The notes under the pieces were generated by a model. That model worked only from the letters and a program-made list of their open reading frames with translations, was not told where the DNA came from and ran no database searches. A DNA stretch of 64,000 nucleotides, taken from assembly GCF_001428745.1 (NCBI RefSeq), contig NZ_LMIO01000002.1:310001-374000 (forward strand). Reading direction: 5' to 3'. Below are positions 50,537 to 58,717 of this stretch, piece after piece. The position numbers and the translations under genes are program-made. Numbering within the stretch: position 1 is the stretch's first letter; the number at the start of each line of letters is the position of its first letter. The stretch is from Leifsonia sp. Root227. GTDB lineage: Bacteria; Actinomycetota; Actinomycetes; Actinomycetales; Microbacteriaceae.

Positions 50537-52258
50537 ATGACTGACACCCCGATCACTCCGGAGCCCGCGAAGGCCCAGCACGACGCCGACACCGAGTCGG
50601 TCGCGGGTGCTGCAGCCGAGACCCCCACGAACGCCGAGGGGCAGACCGCGGCGGAGGCGACTCCGGCCGCCGAGGCCGCACCCGCTGCTGAGGCTGCTCC
50701 CGCAGCCGACGCCGCACCGGCTGCACCGACCGCACCGGCCTGGGAAGCCCCGGCCGCCGCGCCGGCCGCTGCCCAGACGGATGCGCAGCCCACCCTCCCG
50801 CAGCCAGGTGCGCCCGTCGCACCGGCCGCCAGCCAGACTCAGCCGACGCAGCCGGTGCCGCCGCAGCCGTACGGCCAGCAGCCGACAGCGCAGCAGCCCA
50901 ACTACGGGAACGGCTCGTTCGGGCAGCCCGCATACCAGGGCGCACCGCAGCAGCCGTACGCCCCGCACGCCCAGCACGGCCCGTACGCCACCGCCCCTGG
51001 CGTCGCGACCGCCGCCAAGCCGGCCAAGAAGCGCAACACCGGCATGATCATCGCGACGCTCGCGATCGGCGCCCTCATCGGCGGCGTCGCCGGAGCGGGA
51101 GCGGGCGTCGGCATCTACGCGGCGACCAGCTCGAACAACGCGACAATCAAGACGGTCTCCGGTCCGCAGAACATCACGGTCAACGACGCCAACAACGCCA
51201 CGACGGTCACCGCCGTCGCCGCGAAGGCGTCGCCGAGCGTCGTCACCATCTCCGTGACAGGCTCGAGCGAGGGAGGCACGGGCTCCGGCATCGTCCTCAC
51301 CTCGGACGGCTACGTCCTCACCAACACGCACGTCGTCACCCTCGACGGCCAGGCGTCGAACGTGACCGTCAGCGTCCAGGACAACGACGGCAAGATCTAT
51401 TCGGCGAAGATCGTCGGCACCGACCCGACCACCGACCTCGCCGTGATCAAGCTGGACGGCGCATCAGGGATGACCCCGATGAAGTTCGCCGACTCGAGCA
51501 AGCTGAACGTCGGCGACACCGCCGTGGCGATCGGCGCACCGCTCGGTCTCTCCGGCACGGTCACCGACGGCATCGTCAGCGCCCTCAACCGCAGCATCAG
51601 CATCGCGTCGTCCGCCGCCCCGAAGTCGGGAGACGACTCGTCCGGTGGCAGCGGGGGAGACACCAACGGCAACCCGTGGAACTTCGACTTCCCCGGTCAG
51701 GGCGGCTCCGGCTCCGGCTCGCAGCAGTCCACCACGACGGCGACGATCTCTCTCCCGGTCATCCAGACCGACGCCGCGATCAACCCCGGCAACTCCGGCG
51801 GGGCGCTGCTCAACAGCAAGGGTGAGCTGATCGGCGTCAACGTGGCCATCGCGAGCGCGAGCGGTTCGTCGTCGAGCGGCACCCAGTCGGGCAGCATCGG
51901 CGTCGGCTTCGCCATCCCGGCGAACCTCGCCGAGCGCGTTTCGCAGGAGATCATCAAGAACGGGTCCGCAACGCACGGCCTGCTCGGCGCCTCCGTCACC
52001 GACTCGTCCTCTGACGCCAAGGCGACCAACGTCGGCGCGATCATCAAGGACGTCACCTCCGGAGGGGCAGCGGCCGGCGCGGGCCTGAAGGCGGGCGACG
52101 AGGTCGTCAACTTCAACGGCCTGCCGATCACGAGCGCGACCGACCTGACCGCTCAGGTCCGCGCCCTCGCGGCCGGAGCCAAGGCGGACGTCACGTACAT
52201 CCGCGACGGCCAGACCAAGACAACGACCGTCACGCTCGGTTCGCTCCCCGCGAGCTGA
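50537..52258 (+). CDS. membrane-anchored HtrA/DegP serine protease with PDZ domain
   Basis: 573 residues. The first ~165 residues are a cytoplasmic low-complexity Ala/Pro/Gln region, followed by one membrane helix (GMIIATLAIGALIGGVAGAG). The trypsin-like domain outside has H265 (LTNTHVV), D300 (TTDLAVI) and S420 (NPGNSGGAL), then one PDZ domain (~480-570). A Ser/Gly/Asp insertion sits before the catalytic Ser. It degrades misfolded envelope proteins. ATG 50537 has AAGGAG nine bases upstream. The upstream gap holds a TACGTT hexamer near 50432. Confidence 0.92.
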   Translation: MTDTPITPEPAKAQHDADTESVAGAAAETPTNAEGQTAAEATPAAEAAPAAEAAPAADAAPAAPTAPAWEAPAAAPAAAQTDAQPTLPQPGAPVAPAASQTQPTQPVPPQPYGQQPTAQQPNYGNGSFGQPAYQGAPQQPYAPHAQHGPYATAPGVATAAKPAKKRNTGMIIATLAIGALIGGVAGAGAGVGIYAATSSNNATIKTVSGPQNITVNDANNATTVTAVAAKASPSVVTISVTGSSEGGTGSGIVLTSDGYVLTNTHVVTLDGQASNVTVSVQDNDGKIYSAKIVGTDPTTDLAVIKLDGASGMTPMKFADSSKLNVGDTAVAIGAPLGLSGTVTDGIVSALNRSISIASSAAPKSGDDSSGGSGGDTNGNPWNFDFPGQGGSGSGSQQSTTTATISLPVIQTDAAINPGNSGGALLNSKGELIGVNVAIASASGSSSSGTQSGSIGVGFAIPANLAERVSQEIIKNGSATHGLLGASVTDSSSDAKATNVGAIIKDVTSGGAAAGAGLKAGDEVVNFNGLPITSATDLTAQVRALAAGAKADVTYIRDGQTKTTTVTLGSLPAS

Positions 52259-52276
52259 TCGCCGACACCACCATCA

Positions 52277-52308
52277 CGAGGCCGTCCCGCAGCAGCGGGG
52301 CGGCCTCG
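52277..52308 (+). terminator. terminator after the HtrA gene
   Basis: 14-bp stem (52277-52290 with 52295-52308, one G-T pair), loop AGCA, 18 bases after the stop. Confidence 0.7.
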
Positions 52309-52379
52309 CGGCGTTCGGGGGCGGGCTCCCAGGCGCGCCTGGACGCGGCTGATAAGCTCGAACGACCCGAAAACGACGA

Positions 52380-53432
52380 ATGGAACCGATGCCGGACAAC
52401 ACTGTGCACACCCTTCCCGGTGTCTCGTACGTGATGCCCGTTCTGAACGAAGTCACTCACGTGCGGGCTGCCGTCGACAGCCTGCTCGCCCAGGACTACG
52501 CAGGACCGTTCGAGGTGACCGTCGCGCTCGGCCCGAGCATGGACGGCACCACGGAGCTCGTCGAAGAGCTCGCGGCCGTCGACAACCGCATCCACATCGT
52601 CGAGAACGTCGTCGGATCGACGCCGGCCGGGCTCAACCTGGCCATCCGCCAGTCGCACTATCCGGTGGTCATCCGAGTGGATGCGCACTCCGTCCTGCCC
52701 ACCGACTACGCCCGAATCGCGGTCGAGACCATCCTGGAGACCGGGGCGGACAACGTCGGCGGGCTGATGGATGCGCAGGGCACCACGGCGTTCGAGCGCG
52801 CCGTGGCGCGGGCGTACGGCAGCCGCATCGGTCTCGGCGGCACCAAGCTCCACGTCGGAGGCGAAGCAGGGCCGGCGGAGACGGTGTACCTCGGCGTCTT
52901 CCAGCGCGACAGGCTGATCGAGGTCGGCATGTTCGACGAGGACATCAAGCGAGGTCAGGACTGGGAGCTCAACCGCCGGCTGCGCTCGACCGGCGGCACC
53001 GTGTGGTTCACCCCGCGCCTCAAGGTCACGTACCGCCCTCGCCCCAACCTCTACCGCCTGGCCAGGCAGTTCGTGTCGACCGGCGTGTGGCGCGGAGAGC
53101 TGGCCCGTCGTTTTCCCGCCGCCAACGGCGTGCGCTACTTCGCGCCCCCGCTGATGGTGCTCGGCGTCGCGGTCGGCCTGATCCTGGGGATCGCCGGCAT
53201 CGTCCAGGCCATCCTCGGAGCCGCCCCCTGGCTGCTCATCGGCTTCGCCATCCCCGCCTTCTACGTGCTGATCGTCGTCGCCTCGGCCATCGTGTGGGGG
53301 CGCAAGGACGGCTTTCGTTCGTTCCTCTGGTTTCTCGTAGTCTTGCCGTGCATCCATTTCTGCTGGGGGAGCGGCTTCATCCTCGGATACCTCTCGCTCA
53401 CCCGCAACATCACGGCCCACACGGGAAGGTAG
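52380..53432 (+). CDS. family 2 glycosyltransferase with C-terminal membrane helices
   Basis: 350 residues. GT-A fold: SYVMPVLNEVTHVRAAVDSL at the N-terminus, VIRVDAHSVLP (DxH/DxD-like nucleotide-metal site), and KRGQDWELNRRLR (ED/QxxRW-like acceptor region). Three hydrophobic helices (about 255-340) anchor it. It likely transfers a sugar from a nucleotide- or lipid-linked donor in surface-glycan assembly. It is the first of three tightly packed genes with the CDP-alcohol phosphotransferase and another GT2. An in-frame ATG at 52389 is an alternative start. Confidence 0.85.
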   Translation: MEPMPDNTVHTLPGVSYVMPVLNEVTHVRAAVDSLLAQDYAGPFEVTVALGPSMDGTTELVEELAAVDNRIHIVENVVGSTPAGLNLAIRQSHYPVVIRVDAHSVLPTDYARIAVETILETGADNVGGLMDAQGTTAFERAVARAYGSRIGLGGTKLHVGGEAGPAETVYLGVFQRDRLIEVGMFDEDIKRGQDWELNRRLRSTGGTVWFTPRLKVTYRPRPNLYRLARQFVSTGVWRGELARRFPAANGVRYFAPPLMVLGVAVGLILGIAGIVQAILGAAPWLLIGFAIPAFYVLIVVASAIVWGRKDGFRSFLWFLVVLPCIHFCWGSGFILGYLSLTRNITAHTGR

Positions 53433-53434
53433 CC

Positions 53435-54253
53435 ATGTCAGCCCCAGGCACCGGCGCGCACGGAGCGCGCCCGACCTCGATCGCCGAGCTGCGCGCGGTC
53501 GCGCAGCCGCCCGAGGTGCGCGGGCGTCGCAACGCCGAGCACTGGACGGCGTCGCTGTACCTGCGCAACCTGTCGCCGTACCTCACCTGGTTCCTGCTCA
53601 AGACCTCGATCTCGGCCAACGGCGTCACCGGCCTGATGATCCTCACGGGATGGGCGACGGCCGCGAGCCTCCTCATCCCCGGCATCGGAGGCGCCGCGCT
53701 CGCGCTCATCCTCGGCCAGCTGCAGATGCTGGTCGACTGCTGCGACGGCGAGGTGGCGCGCTGGCGCAGGACATCGTCGCCGGCGGGGATCTTCCTCGAC
53801 AATGTCGGGCACTACTCCACCGAGACGCTGATCGCGATCGCGCTCGGCATCCGCGCAGCGGGCTACCCGTTCGAGGCGCCCGCCGACTACCTGTGGACGA
53901 ACCTCGGCACGCTGCTGGCCCTCATCATCGTGCTCAACAAGGCGCTGAACGACATGGTGCGCGTCGCCAGGGCGAACGCGGGTCTCGGCAAGCTGGCCGA
54001 CACCCAGGCGGCGTACGCGCCGACCCACGGCGTCATCGCCCGGCTGCGTCGCGCCGCACGTTTCGTGCCGTTCCACCGGCTTTACCACTCCGTCGAGCTG
54101 ACGATCATGATCTTCGTCTTCTCGATCATCGGGCTCTTCATCGGAGATCAGCTCGCCAACCGCATCTTGCTCGCCGTTCTCGTGCCGCTGGCGCTGCTGG
54201 CGCTGATCGGGCACTTCGTGGCGATCATGTCGTCGAAGAGGGTTCGTGGCTGA
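53435..54253 (+). CDS. CDP-alcohol phosphatidyltransferase-family membrane enzyme
   Basis: 272 residues with several membrane helices and the family motif DCCDGEVARWRRTSSPAG then IFLDNVGHY. The classic motif DGxxAR(x8-9)GxxxDxxxD has His where the last Asp should be (DNVGH), so one metal ligand or the catalytic base is changed. Such enzymes transfer a phospho-alcohol from a CDP-activated donor. In this cluster it may add a phospho-polyol or inositol-phosphate to a glycan. It starts 2 bases after the first GT2 and overlaps the second by 8. Confidence 0.85.
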   Translation: MSAPGTGAHGARPTSIAELRAVAQPPEVRGRRNAEHWTASLYLRNLSPYLTWFLLKTSISANGVTGLMILTGWATAASLLIPGIGGAALALILGQLQMLVDCCDGEVARWRRTSSPAGIFLDNVGHYSTETLIAIALGIRAAGYPFEAPADYLWTNLGTLLALIIVLNKALNDMVRVARANAGLGKLADTQAAYAPTHGVIARLRRAARFVPFHRLYHSVELTIMIFVFSIIGLFIGDQLANRILLAVLVPLALLALIGHFVAIMSSKRVRG

Positions 54254-55127
54254 CCGGCAGGTCGCCGTCGTCGTGCTCACGCAGGGTACGCGTCCGGCCG
54301 AACTGCGCCGCGGGATCGACTCCGTGCTCGCGCAGACCGGCGTCTCGACCGACGTGGTGGTCGTCGGCAACGGTTGGGACCCCGCCACGTCCGACCCTGC
54401 ACTGCCTGACGGCGTCCGCACGCTGCACCTGCCGGAGAACGTGGGCATCCCCGCCGGACGGAACGCGGGCGTCCCTCTGGTCTCCGGCGACATCCTGCTG
54501 TTCCTGGACGACGACGCGTGCATCCCGTCGCAGACCTTCCTCACCGACGCCATCGGACAACTGGATGCGGACCCCGGCATCGGGATGATCCAGCCGCGCA
54601 TCGTGGACCCCTCCGGAACGATGTCCCCTCGCCGCTGGATCCCGCGCATCCGGAAGGGCGACCCCGCACACCCGAGCAACGTGTTCTCGGTGTGCGAGGC
54701 GGTCATCGTGCTCCCACGGCGCGTCTTCGACGCCGCCGGCGGCTGGGCCGCCCCGTTCTTCTACGCCCACGAGGGAATCGACCTGGCCTGGAAGGTGTGG
54801 GATCAGGGGCTGCGCACCTGGTACGCGGGCGACCTGATCGCCAACCACCCTGCCGTCTCCCCGACGAGGCACTCGTACTACTACCGTCTCAATGCCCGTA
54901 ACCGGGTGTGGCTGGCGCGGCGGAACCTGCCCGCTGTTCTCGTGCCGCTCTATGTCGGATCGTGGACGGGCATCCAGTTGCTCAGGTGGTTCAGGAAGCC
55001 GGCGGTGCTGAAGGCGTGGTTCGGCGGCTGGAGGGAAGGCTGGCGCACCCATCCGGGGGAGCGGAGGCCACTGCGCTGGCGCACGGTGTGGCGCATGACC
55101 CTCGCTGGACGCCCGCCGATCGTCTGA
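54246..55127 (+). CDS. family 2 glycosyltransferase
   Basis: 293 residues, GT-A type: VAVVVLTQGTRPAELRRGI, ENVGIPAGRNAGV, LLFLDDDACIP (DDD as DxD motif) and FFYAHEGIDLAWKVWDQG (acceptor/catalytic ED-like HEGID). It has one weak hydrophobic region (VLVPLYVGSWTGI) and a basic C-terminus. GTG start at 54246 overlaps the CDP-alcohol enzyme by 8 bases. Probably adds a rhamnosyl-like or other sugar in the same glycan pathway; the sugar is not predictable. Confidence 0.85.
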   Translation: MADRQVAVVVLTQGTRPAELRRGIDSVLAQTGVSTDVVVVGNGWDPATSDPALPDGVRTLHLPENVGIPAGRNAGVPLVSGDILLFLDDDACIPSQTFLTDAIGQLDADPGIGMIQPRIVDPSGTMSPRRWIPRIRKGDPAHPSNVFSVCEAVIVLPRRVFDAAGGWAAPFFYAHEGIDLAWKVWDQGLRTWYAGDLIANHPAVSPTRHSYYYRLNARNRVWLARRNLPAVLVPLYVGSWTGIQLLRWFRKPAVLKAWFGGWREGWRTHPGERRPLRWRTVWRMTLAGRPPIV

Positions 55128-55134
55128 GACGCTG

Positions 55135-56109
55135 TCAGTCGTCCGCGCGTTCGTCGGCGTCCTGGTCCTGCTCAGCACGTTCCGGCTCGCCCGTGGTCAG
55201 TTCGCCCTGCCGTGCTGACCGCCGGCGAGGAACGGCCCCTTTGAGGACGGTGCCTGCTCGCAGTGCCGCGGTCCCTGCGCTCGCTCCCATCCGCCGGACG
55301 CCGTCGCTCGTCGCTGCGATGGACCGTCCTGCGATGCCCGGCTTCTTCTCCCCGGCCGTGACGGCACGGACGACAGGGGCGGTGGCGGCGGGGAACACGG
55401 CGGGTGCACCGCCGAACGCCAGCCGTGAGTTCTGCACGACGCGCCGGCCCAGGATATTGTTGCCCGCTCCGCCGATGACGGCGCCGATCCCGAACGGGAT
55501 CGCCCTGCCGATCACGCTGGCGCCGCCGCGCACGGCGAACTGGCGGATGAACGCGCTCTTCAAGCGGTCGACCAGCGGCCCGACCATCATCGACGGAAGG
55601 CTCGAGGTGACGAGCTCTCCCCAGTACGCTGAGCGCCCTGCGCCGCCTCCGGCGACCTGACCAGCCAGCTGGCGAACCAGGTCGGAGCCCTCCCTGCCCA
55701 GCATCATGGTGAGGACGAGAGCGCGAGCGCGCTCCGGGTCGTCGACCGCGATGCCGTGCAGCTCACTGAGCGACTGGGCGTACAGAGCAGTCGCTTCGAG
55801 GAATCCGGCCGTCTCCAGTCCGGAGAGTGCGATGGTGATGCCCGTGCCGATCGCGGGAATGACGGCGGTCACGCCGACAGCCGCGCCTCCGGTGGTCACG
55901 GCGGCGAGATAGCGGCGCTCCAGGATCGCGGCGATCTGTGCGGGGGACGCCGCCGGGTTCCTGCGACGGATGCCGCGCAGGTGGGCGAGGACGGCGGGCC
56001 GGTGGATCGCGAGCAGCCGATCGAGCGTGGTGTTGACCACGCGAGGCGTCTCGGCCCCCGTCTGCTGCCCGCCGGTGACCGATACGAGCGGTTTCTGCTG
56101 TTTAGCCAT
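55135..56109 (-). CDS. EcsC-like family protein
   Basis: 324 residues. The core (~30-210) is hydrophobic/Gly-Ala-rich with GGAAVGVTAVIPAIGTGITI and IGRAIPFGIGAVIGGAGNN, as in the EcsC family of membrane-associated proteins of unknown function; the last ~60 residues are charged and acidic. The ATG at 56109 follows TACACT by eight bases, suggesting a leaderless mRNA. It is convergent with the second GT2 gene (7-bp gap) and lies among envelope genes but its role is unknown. Confidence 0.65.
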   Translation of the reverse strand: MAKQQKPLVSVTGGQQTGAETPRVVNTTLDRLLAIHRPAVLAHLRGIRRRNPAASPAQIAAILERRYLAAVTTGGAAVGVTAVIPAIGTGITIALSGLETAGFLEATALYAQSLSELHGIAVDDPERARALVLTMMLGREGSDLVRQLAGQVAGGGAGRSAYWGELVTSSLPSMMVGPLVDRLKSAFIRQFAVRGGASVIGRAIPFGIGAVIGGAGNNILGRRVVQNSRLAFGGAPAVFPAATAPVVRAVTAGEKKPGIAGRSIAATSDGVRRMGASAGTAALRAGTVLKGAVPRRRSARQGELTTGEPERAEQDQDADERADD

Positions 56110-56117
56110 CGACCCCG

Positions 56118-56123
56118 AGTGTA
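56118..56123 (-). promoter_or_regulatory. putative -10 (TACACT) of EcsC-like gene
   Basis: On the minus strand TACACT is followed by eight bases and the ATG at 56109. Confidence 0.4.
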
Positions 56124-56133
56124 TGCGCACAAT

Positions 56134-56176
56134 CTGCGAGGAACACAGGGATTGATTTTCCCCGTGTTCCTCGCAG
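56134..56176. terminator. 13-bp perfect inverted repeat between EcsC-like and XRE genes
   Basis: CTGCGAGGAACAC (56134-56146) is exactly complementary to 56164-56176; after one mismatch GGG/CCC extend the stem. It lies 46 bases after the XRE stop and just upstream of the EcsC-like promoter, so it is either the XRE terminator or an operator. Confidence 0.55.
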
Positions 56177-56221
56177 TGCGTGTCTCGTGTCGGTGCTGGT
56201 GTGGAGAGCGGAGCTGCTCGG

Positions 56222-56536
56222 TCAGGGACCGAGCAGGCTGTTCCCGTGCCGCGACCGCAGGTACTCGGCGGCGGGCAGCACGCTGTATGCAGCGGGGAGG
56301 TGGTCCCCGTTCAGCCCTGCGGTGAGGGCTGCGACGTCCACGCCGAAGACGCTCGCGATCCGCAGAATGGTCACGAGGCTCGGGTTGGCGACGCCGCGTT
56401 CGATCTTTCCGTAGTTGGTGACGTGCATCTGTGCGAGGTCGGCGACGTTCTCCTGGCTGAGGCCGAGCTCGACGCGGACGTTGCGCACGCGTGCACCGAA
56501 GATCACGGCGGCTGGGGACAAAGGCTCTGGTGACAT
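56222..56536 (-). CDS. XRE-family HTH regulator
   Basis: 104 residues from ATG 56536. A Cro/C1-type HTH covers about residues 12-68: VRVELGLSQENVADLAQMHV with THE recognition helix in TNYGKIERG and NPSLVTILRIASVFGVDV. The last ~35 residues are not known. Flanking DNA is lower in GC than average. A palindrome upstream (56613-56625) could be its own operator. It may control the EcsC-like gene and/or the 106-residue neighbour, as all three are on the same strand. Confidence 0.85.
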   Translation of the reverse strand: MSPEPLSPAAVIFGARVRNVRVELGLSQENVADLAQMHVTNYGKIERGVANPSLVTILRIASVFGVDVAALTAGLNGDHLPAAYSVLPAAEYLRSRHGNSLLGP

Positions 56537-56612
56537 AAACAATGAATACGACGATGCTGCGTCGGTCGCCAGAGCCGAGATGCCTCTGACACACTCACTG
56601 CGTGCATAAAGG

Positions 56613-56625
56613 ATGTAAAATACAT
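56613..56625. promoter_or_regulatory. ATGTA-AAA-TACAT palindrome, candidate XRE operator
   Basis: A 5-3-5 perfect inverted repeat in an AT-rich gap between the XRE gene and the 106-residue gene. Short AT-rich palindromes are usual XRE operators; binding is inferred. Confidence 0.4.
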
Positions 56626-56639
56626 ACCTCTCGCCCGGC

Positions 56640-56960
56640 TCAGAAGCTGACGTTCCAGAGGTATTCCGTGCCATCCGGCCGGAACCAGCGCACGACGAGG
56701 ATGGTGTCTGCTGCGATGTCGGGGCCGATGACGGTCGCGTCGATGGCAGCGCCCGGCACGACGGCGGATGGAGCGCTCACGCTCAGGCGGGAGCGGCCGG
56801 CGATGCTGACGGTGACCCCGTGCAGGATCTCCTCGCTGGTGTTGACCAGGCGGTACAGGGGAGGCGCGCTGCGGTCGACCTCCCATGGCACGCGATGGGC
56901 GACGGCGGTTGTCTGGGTGGCGGACGATGGACTGCGTAATTCACGGCGACGGCGGATCAT
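56640..56960 (-). CDS. hypothetical protein, immunoglobulin-like strand pattern possible
   Basis: 106 residues. A basic Arg-rich start (MIRRRRELR) precedes alternating hydrophobic strands (YRLVNTSEEILHGVTVSIAG, VPGAAIDATVIG, TILVVRWFRPDGTEYLWNV). No family recognised; the pattern fits a small beta-sandwich. On the minus strand TAGATT is seven bases before the ATG at 56960, with no Shine-Dalgarno. It lies upstream of XRE on the same strand. Confidence 0.6.
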   Translation of the reverse strand: MIRRRRELRSPSSATQTTAVAHRVPWEVDRSAPPLYRLVNTSEEILHGVTVSIAGRSRLSVSAPSAVVPGAAIDATVIGPDIAADTILVVRWFRPDGTEYLWNVSF

Positions 56961-56967
56961 GGGAACA

Positions 56968-56973
56968 ATCTAA
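56968..56973 (-). promoter_or_regulatory. putative -10 (TAGATT) of the 106-residue gene
   Basis: On the minus strand TAGATT is followed by seven bases and the ATG at 56960. Confidence 0.4.
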
Positions 56974-57036
56974 AATTCGCGTCCGACGCTGGGGCTCTCA
57001 GAGGGGGCGTCTAGGCCCTTTCTGTGGAGAACTCCT

Positions 57037-57080
57037 CGAATTCTTTTTTGTGGAGGGATTGGTGCACCCCAAAGAATTCG
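57037..57080. terminator. 10-bp inverted repeat after the ABC exporter operon
   Basis: CGAATTCTTT (57037-57046) pairs with AAAGAATTCG (57071-57080) across 24 nt. It lies 20 bases after the ABC ATPase stop codon in an AT-rich gap. A second small repeat CTGATC/GATCAG (57083-57103) overlaps the stop. Confidence 0.4.
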
Positions 57081-57099
57081 GTCTGATCAGGGTTTTCGA

Positions 57100-57837
57100 T
57101 CAGCTTCCGTAATCGCGGTTGTAGAGGTCCAGCACCTCGTCGATGGAGCTGTCGAGCACCAGCGACCCCTTGTCGAGATACAGTCCCCTGTCGCAGAAGC
57201 GGCGGAGATCCTTCTCGTTGTGCGAGACGAAGAAGAGCGTCCTCCCGCCCTCGAGCAGTTCCTCGATGCGCCGGTAACATTTCTCGCGGAACCCGCGGTC
57301 GCCGACGGCGAGCACCTCGTCGACGAGGATGATCGGCTCCTCGAGCTGCGAGATGACGGAGAACGCGATGCGCACCTTCATCCCGCTCGACAGGTGCTTG
57401 TACGGGGTGTCGACGAAGTCGCGGATCTCTGCGAAGTCGATGATGCTGTCGAACCTCTCGTCGATCTGCGACCGTGACATGCCGTGCAGTCCGGCTGTCA
57501 GATAGACGTTGTCGCGTACCGTCAGGTCGTCGACGAAGCCGCCGGTGATCTCGATGAGCGGCGCGACGCCGTCGTCGACCTTCACGGCGCCCTCGTCGGG
57601 GAGCATGACGCCGGCGACGAGCTTCAGCAGGGTCGACTTGCCCTGACCGTTCCTGCCGACGACACCGATCGACTCGCCCTCGTTCACGGCGAAGGTGACG
57701 TTGCGGAGCGCCCAGAAATCGTCGGGACGCGTCCTTCGCTGACGGGAGCTGAACAGGTCCTTGAACGAGCGCCGGCCTCCTCGGTTGCGCCGGAACCTGA
57801 CGCCAAGCCCGGAGACGTCGATGATGGGTGCCTGCAT
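57100..57837 (-). CDS. polysaccharide/teichoic-acid-type ABC exporter, ATPase subunit
   Basis: 245 residues. Walker A GRNGQGKST, signature HLSSGMKVRIAFS (SSGM replaces the classic SGGQ as in Wzt/TagH), Walker B IILVDEVLAVGD and switch VSHN. The lack of a long C-terminal carbohydrate-binding domain fits TagH/KpsT-like or short Wzt proteins. Its ATG overlaps the permease stop (TGATG). It energises export of a lipid-linked glycan made by the neighbouring glycosyltransferases. Confidence 0.9.
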   Translation of the reverse strand: MQAPIIDVSGLGVRFRRNRGGRRSFKDLFSSRQRRTRPDDFWALRNVTFAVNEGESIGVVGRNGQGKSTLLKLVAGVMLPDEGAVKVDDGVAPLIEITGGFVDDLTVRDNVYLTAGLHGMSRSQIDERFDSIIDFAEIRDFVDTPYKHLSSGMKVRIAFSVISQLEEPIILVDEVLAVGDRGFREKCYRRIEELLEGGRTLFFVSHNEKDLRRFCDRGLYLDKGSLVLDSSIDEVLDLYNRDYGS

Positions 57838-58655
57838 CAGATCTCCTTCAGGACGGCGCGCTCGCTGCGGCGGAAAACCAGGATGCCGATCGCGAGGAGG
57901 ACGAGAGAGACCAGCGCGCTCGTCAACACCAGATACCAATCGAGCTCCTTGGCGAAGAAAGCAGCGCGATACAGGCTGAACAGCCCGGTGAGCGGATTGA
58001 ACGCCGCCAGGTCTTTCAGGATGTGGATGTGCTCCAGGTCGCGCGCGCTGTAGATGATCGGGGACGCGTAGAAGAGGAAGCGCAGGAACAGCTTGATCGC
58101 ACGCTCCAAGTCGCGGAAGAACACCACGAGCGGTGCGACGATCAGGCCGACGCCCATGGTCAGGATGACCTGGATCACGATCGCGAGTGGGAACAGCAGG
58201 ATGTCGATGTTCACCCTCGCGCCGCCGACGATCGCGAAGAACGCGAGGACGGGGAGGGAGAGCAGGAACTCGATGCCCTTGGATGCGACGATCCTGTTGA
58301 CCCAGATCGAGCGGGGGATCATCGTGGACCTGATGAGCTTCGACTCGCGCAGGAATGCTCGCGTGCTGTCCGAGACCGCGCCGTTGAACCACATCCACGG
58401 AAGCAGGGCGGCGAGCAGGAAGACGATGTACGGTTCCTCACCGACATCGCGGTGGAAGATCTGCGTGAAGACCAGCCAGTAAATGCCGCTCATCACCAGC
58501 GGGTCGAGGATCGACCACAGGTAGCCGAGCGCGCTCGTAGAGTACCGGACGCGCAGGTCTCGCTTCGTCAGCAACCAGAGGGAGTGCCGATAGCGGGCGA
58601 ACTTCGTTCGCTGCGCAGGGCGCACTGCAGTGAATGTACTGGTCACGGAACCCAT
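57837..58655 (-). CDS. polysaccharide ABC exporter, permease subunit (ABC2 type)
   Basis: 272 residues with six hydrophobic helices (first about 48-68) and the ABC-2 pattern typical for TagG/Wzm: WLLTKRDLRVRYSTSALGYLWSILDPL near the start and FYASPIIYSARDLE near residue 205. An amphipathic N-terminus precedes the first helix. It pairs with the ATPase gene, which it overlaps (TGATG). ATG 58655 is used. Exports a glycan across the cytoplasmic membrane. Confidence 0.9.
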   Translation of the reverse strand: MGSVTSTFTAVRPAQRTKFARYRHSLWLLTKRDLRVRYSTSALGYLWSILDPLVMSGIYWLVFTQIFHRDVGEEPYIVFLLAALLPWMWFNGAVSDSTRAFLRESKLIRSTMIPRSIWVNRIVASKGIEFLLSLPVLAFFAIVGGARVNIDILLFPLAIVIQVILTMGVGLIVAPLVVFFRDLERAIKLFLRFLFYASPIIYSARDLEHIHILKDLAAFNPLTGLFSLYRAAFFAKELDWYLVLTSALVSLVLLAIGILVFRRSERAVLKEI

Positions 58656-58717
58656 CGTATTGATCGAAGCTGCGTGCTCGTCACGCAGCGGATTCGACTA
58701 TACGAAAAAACCCTGCA

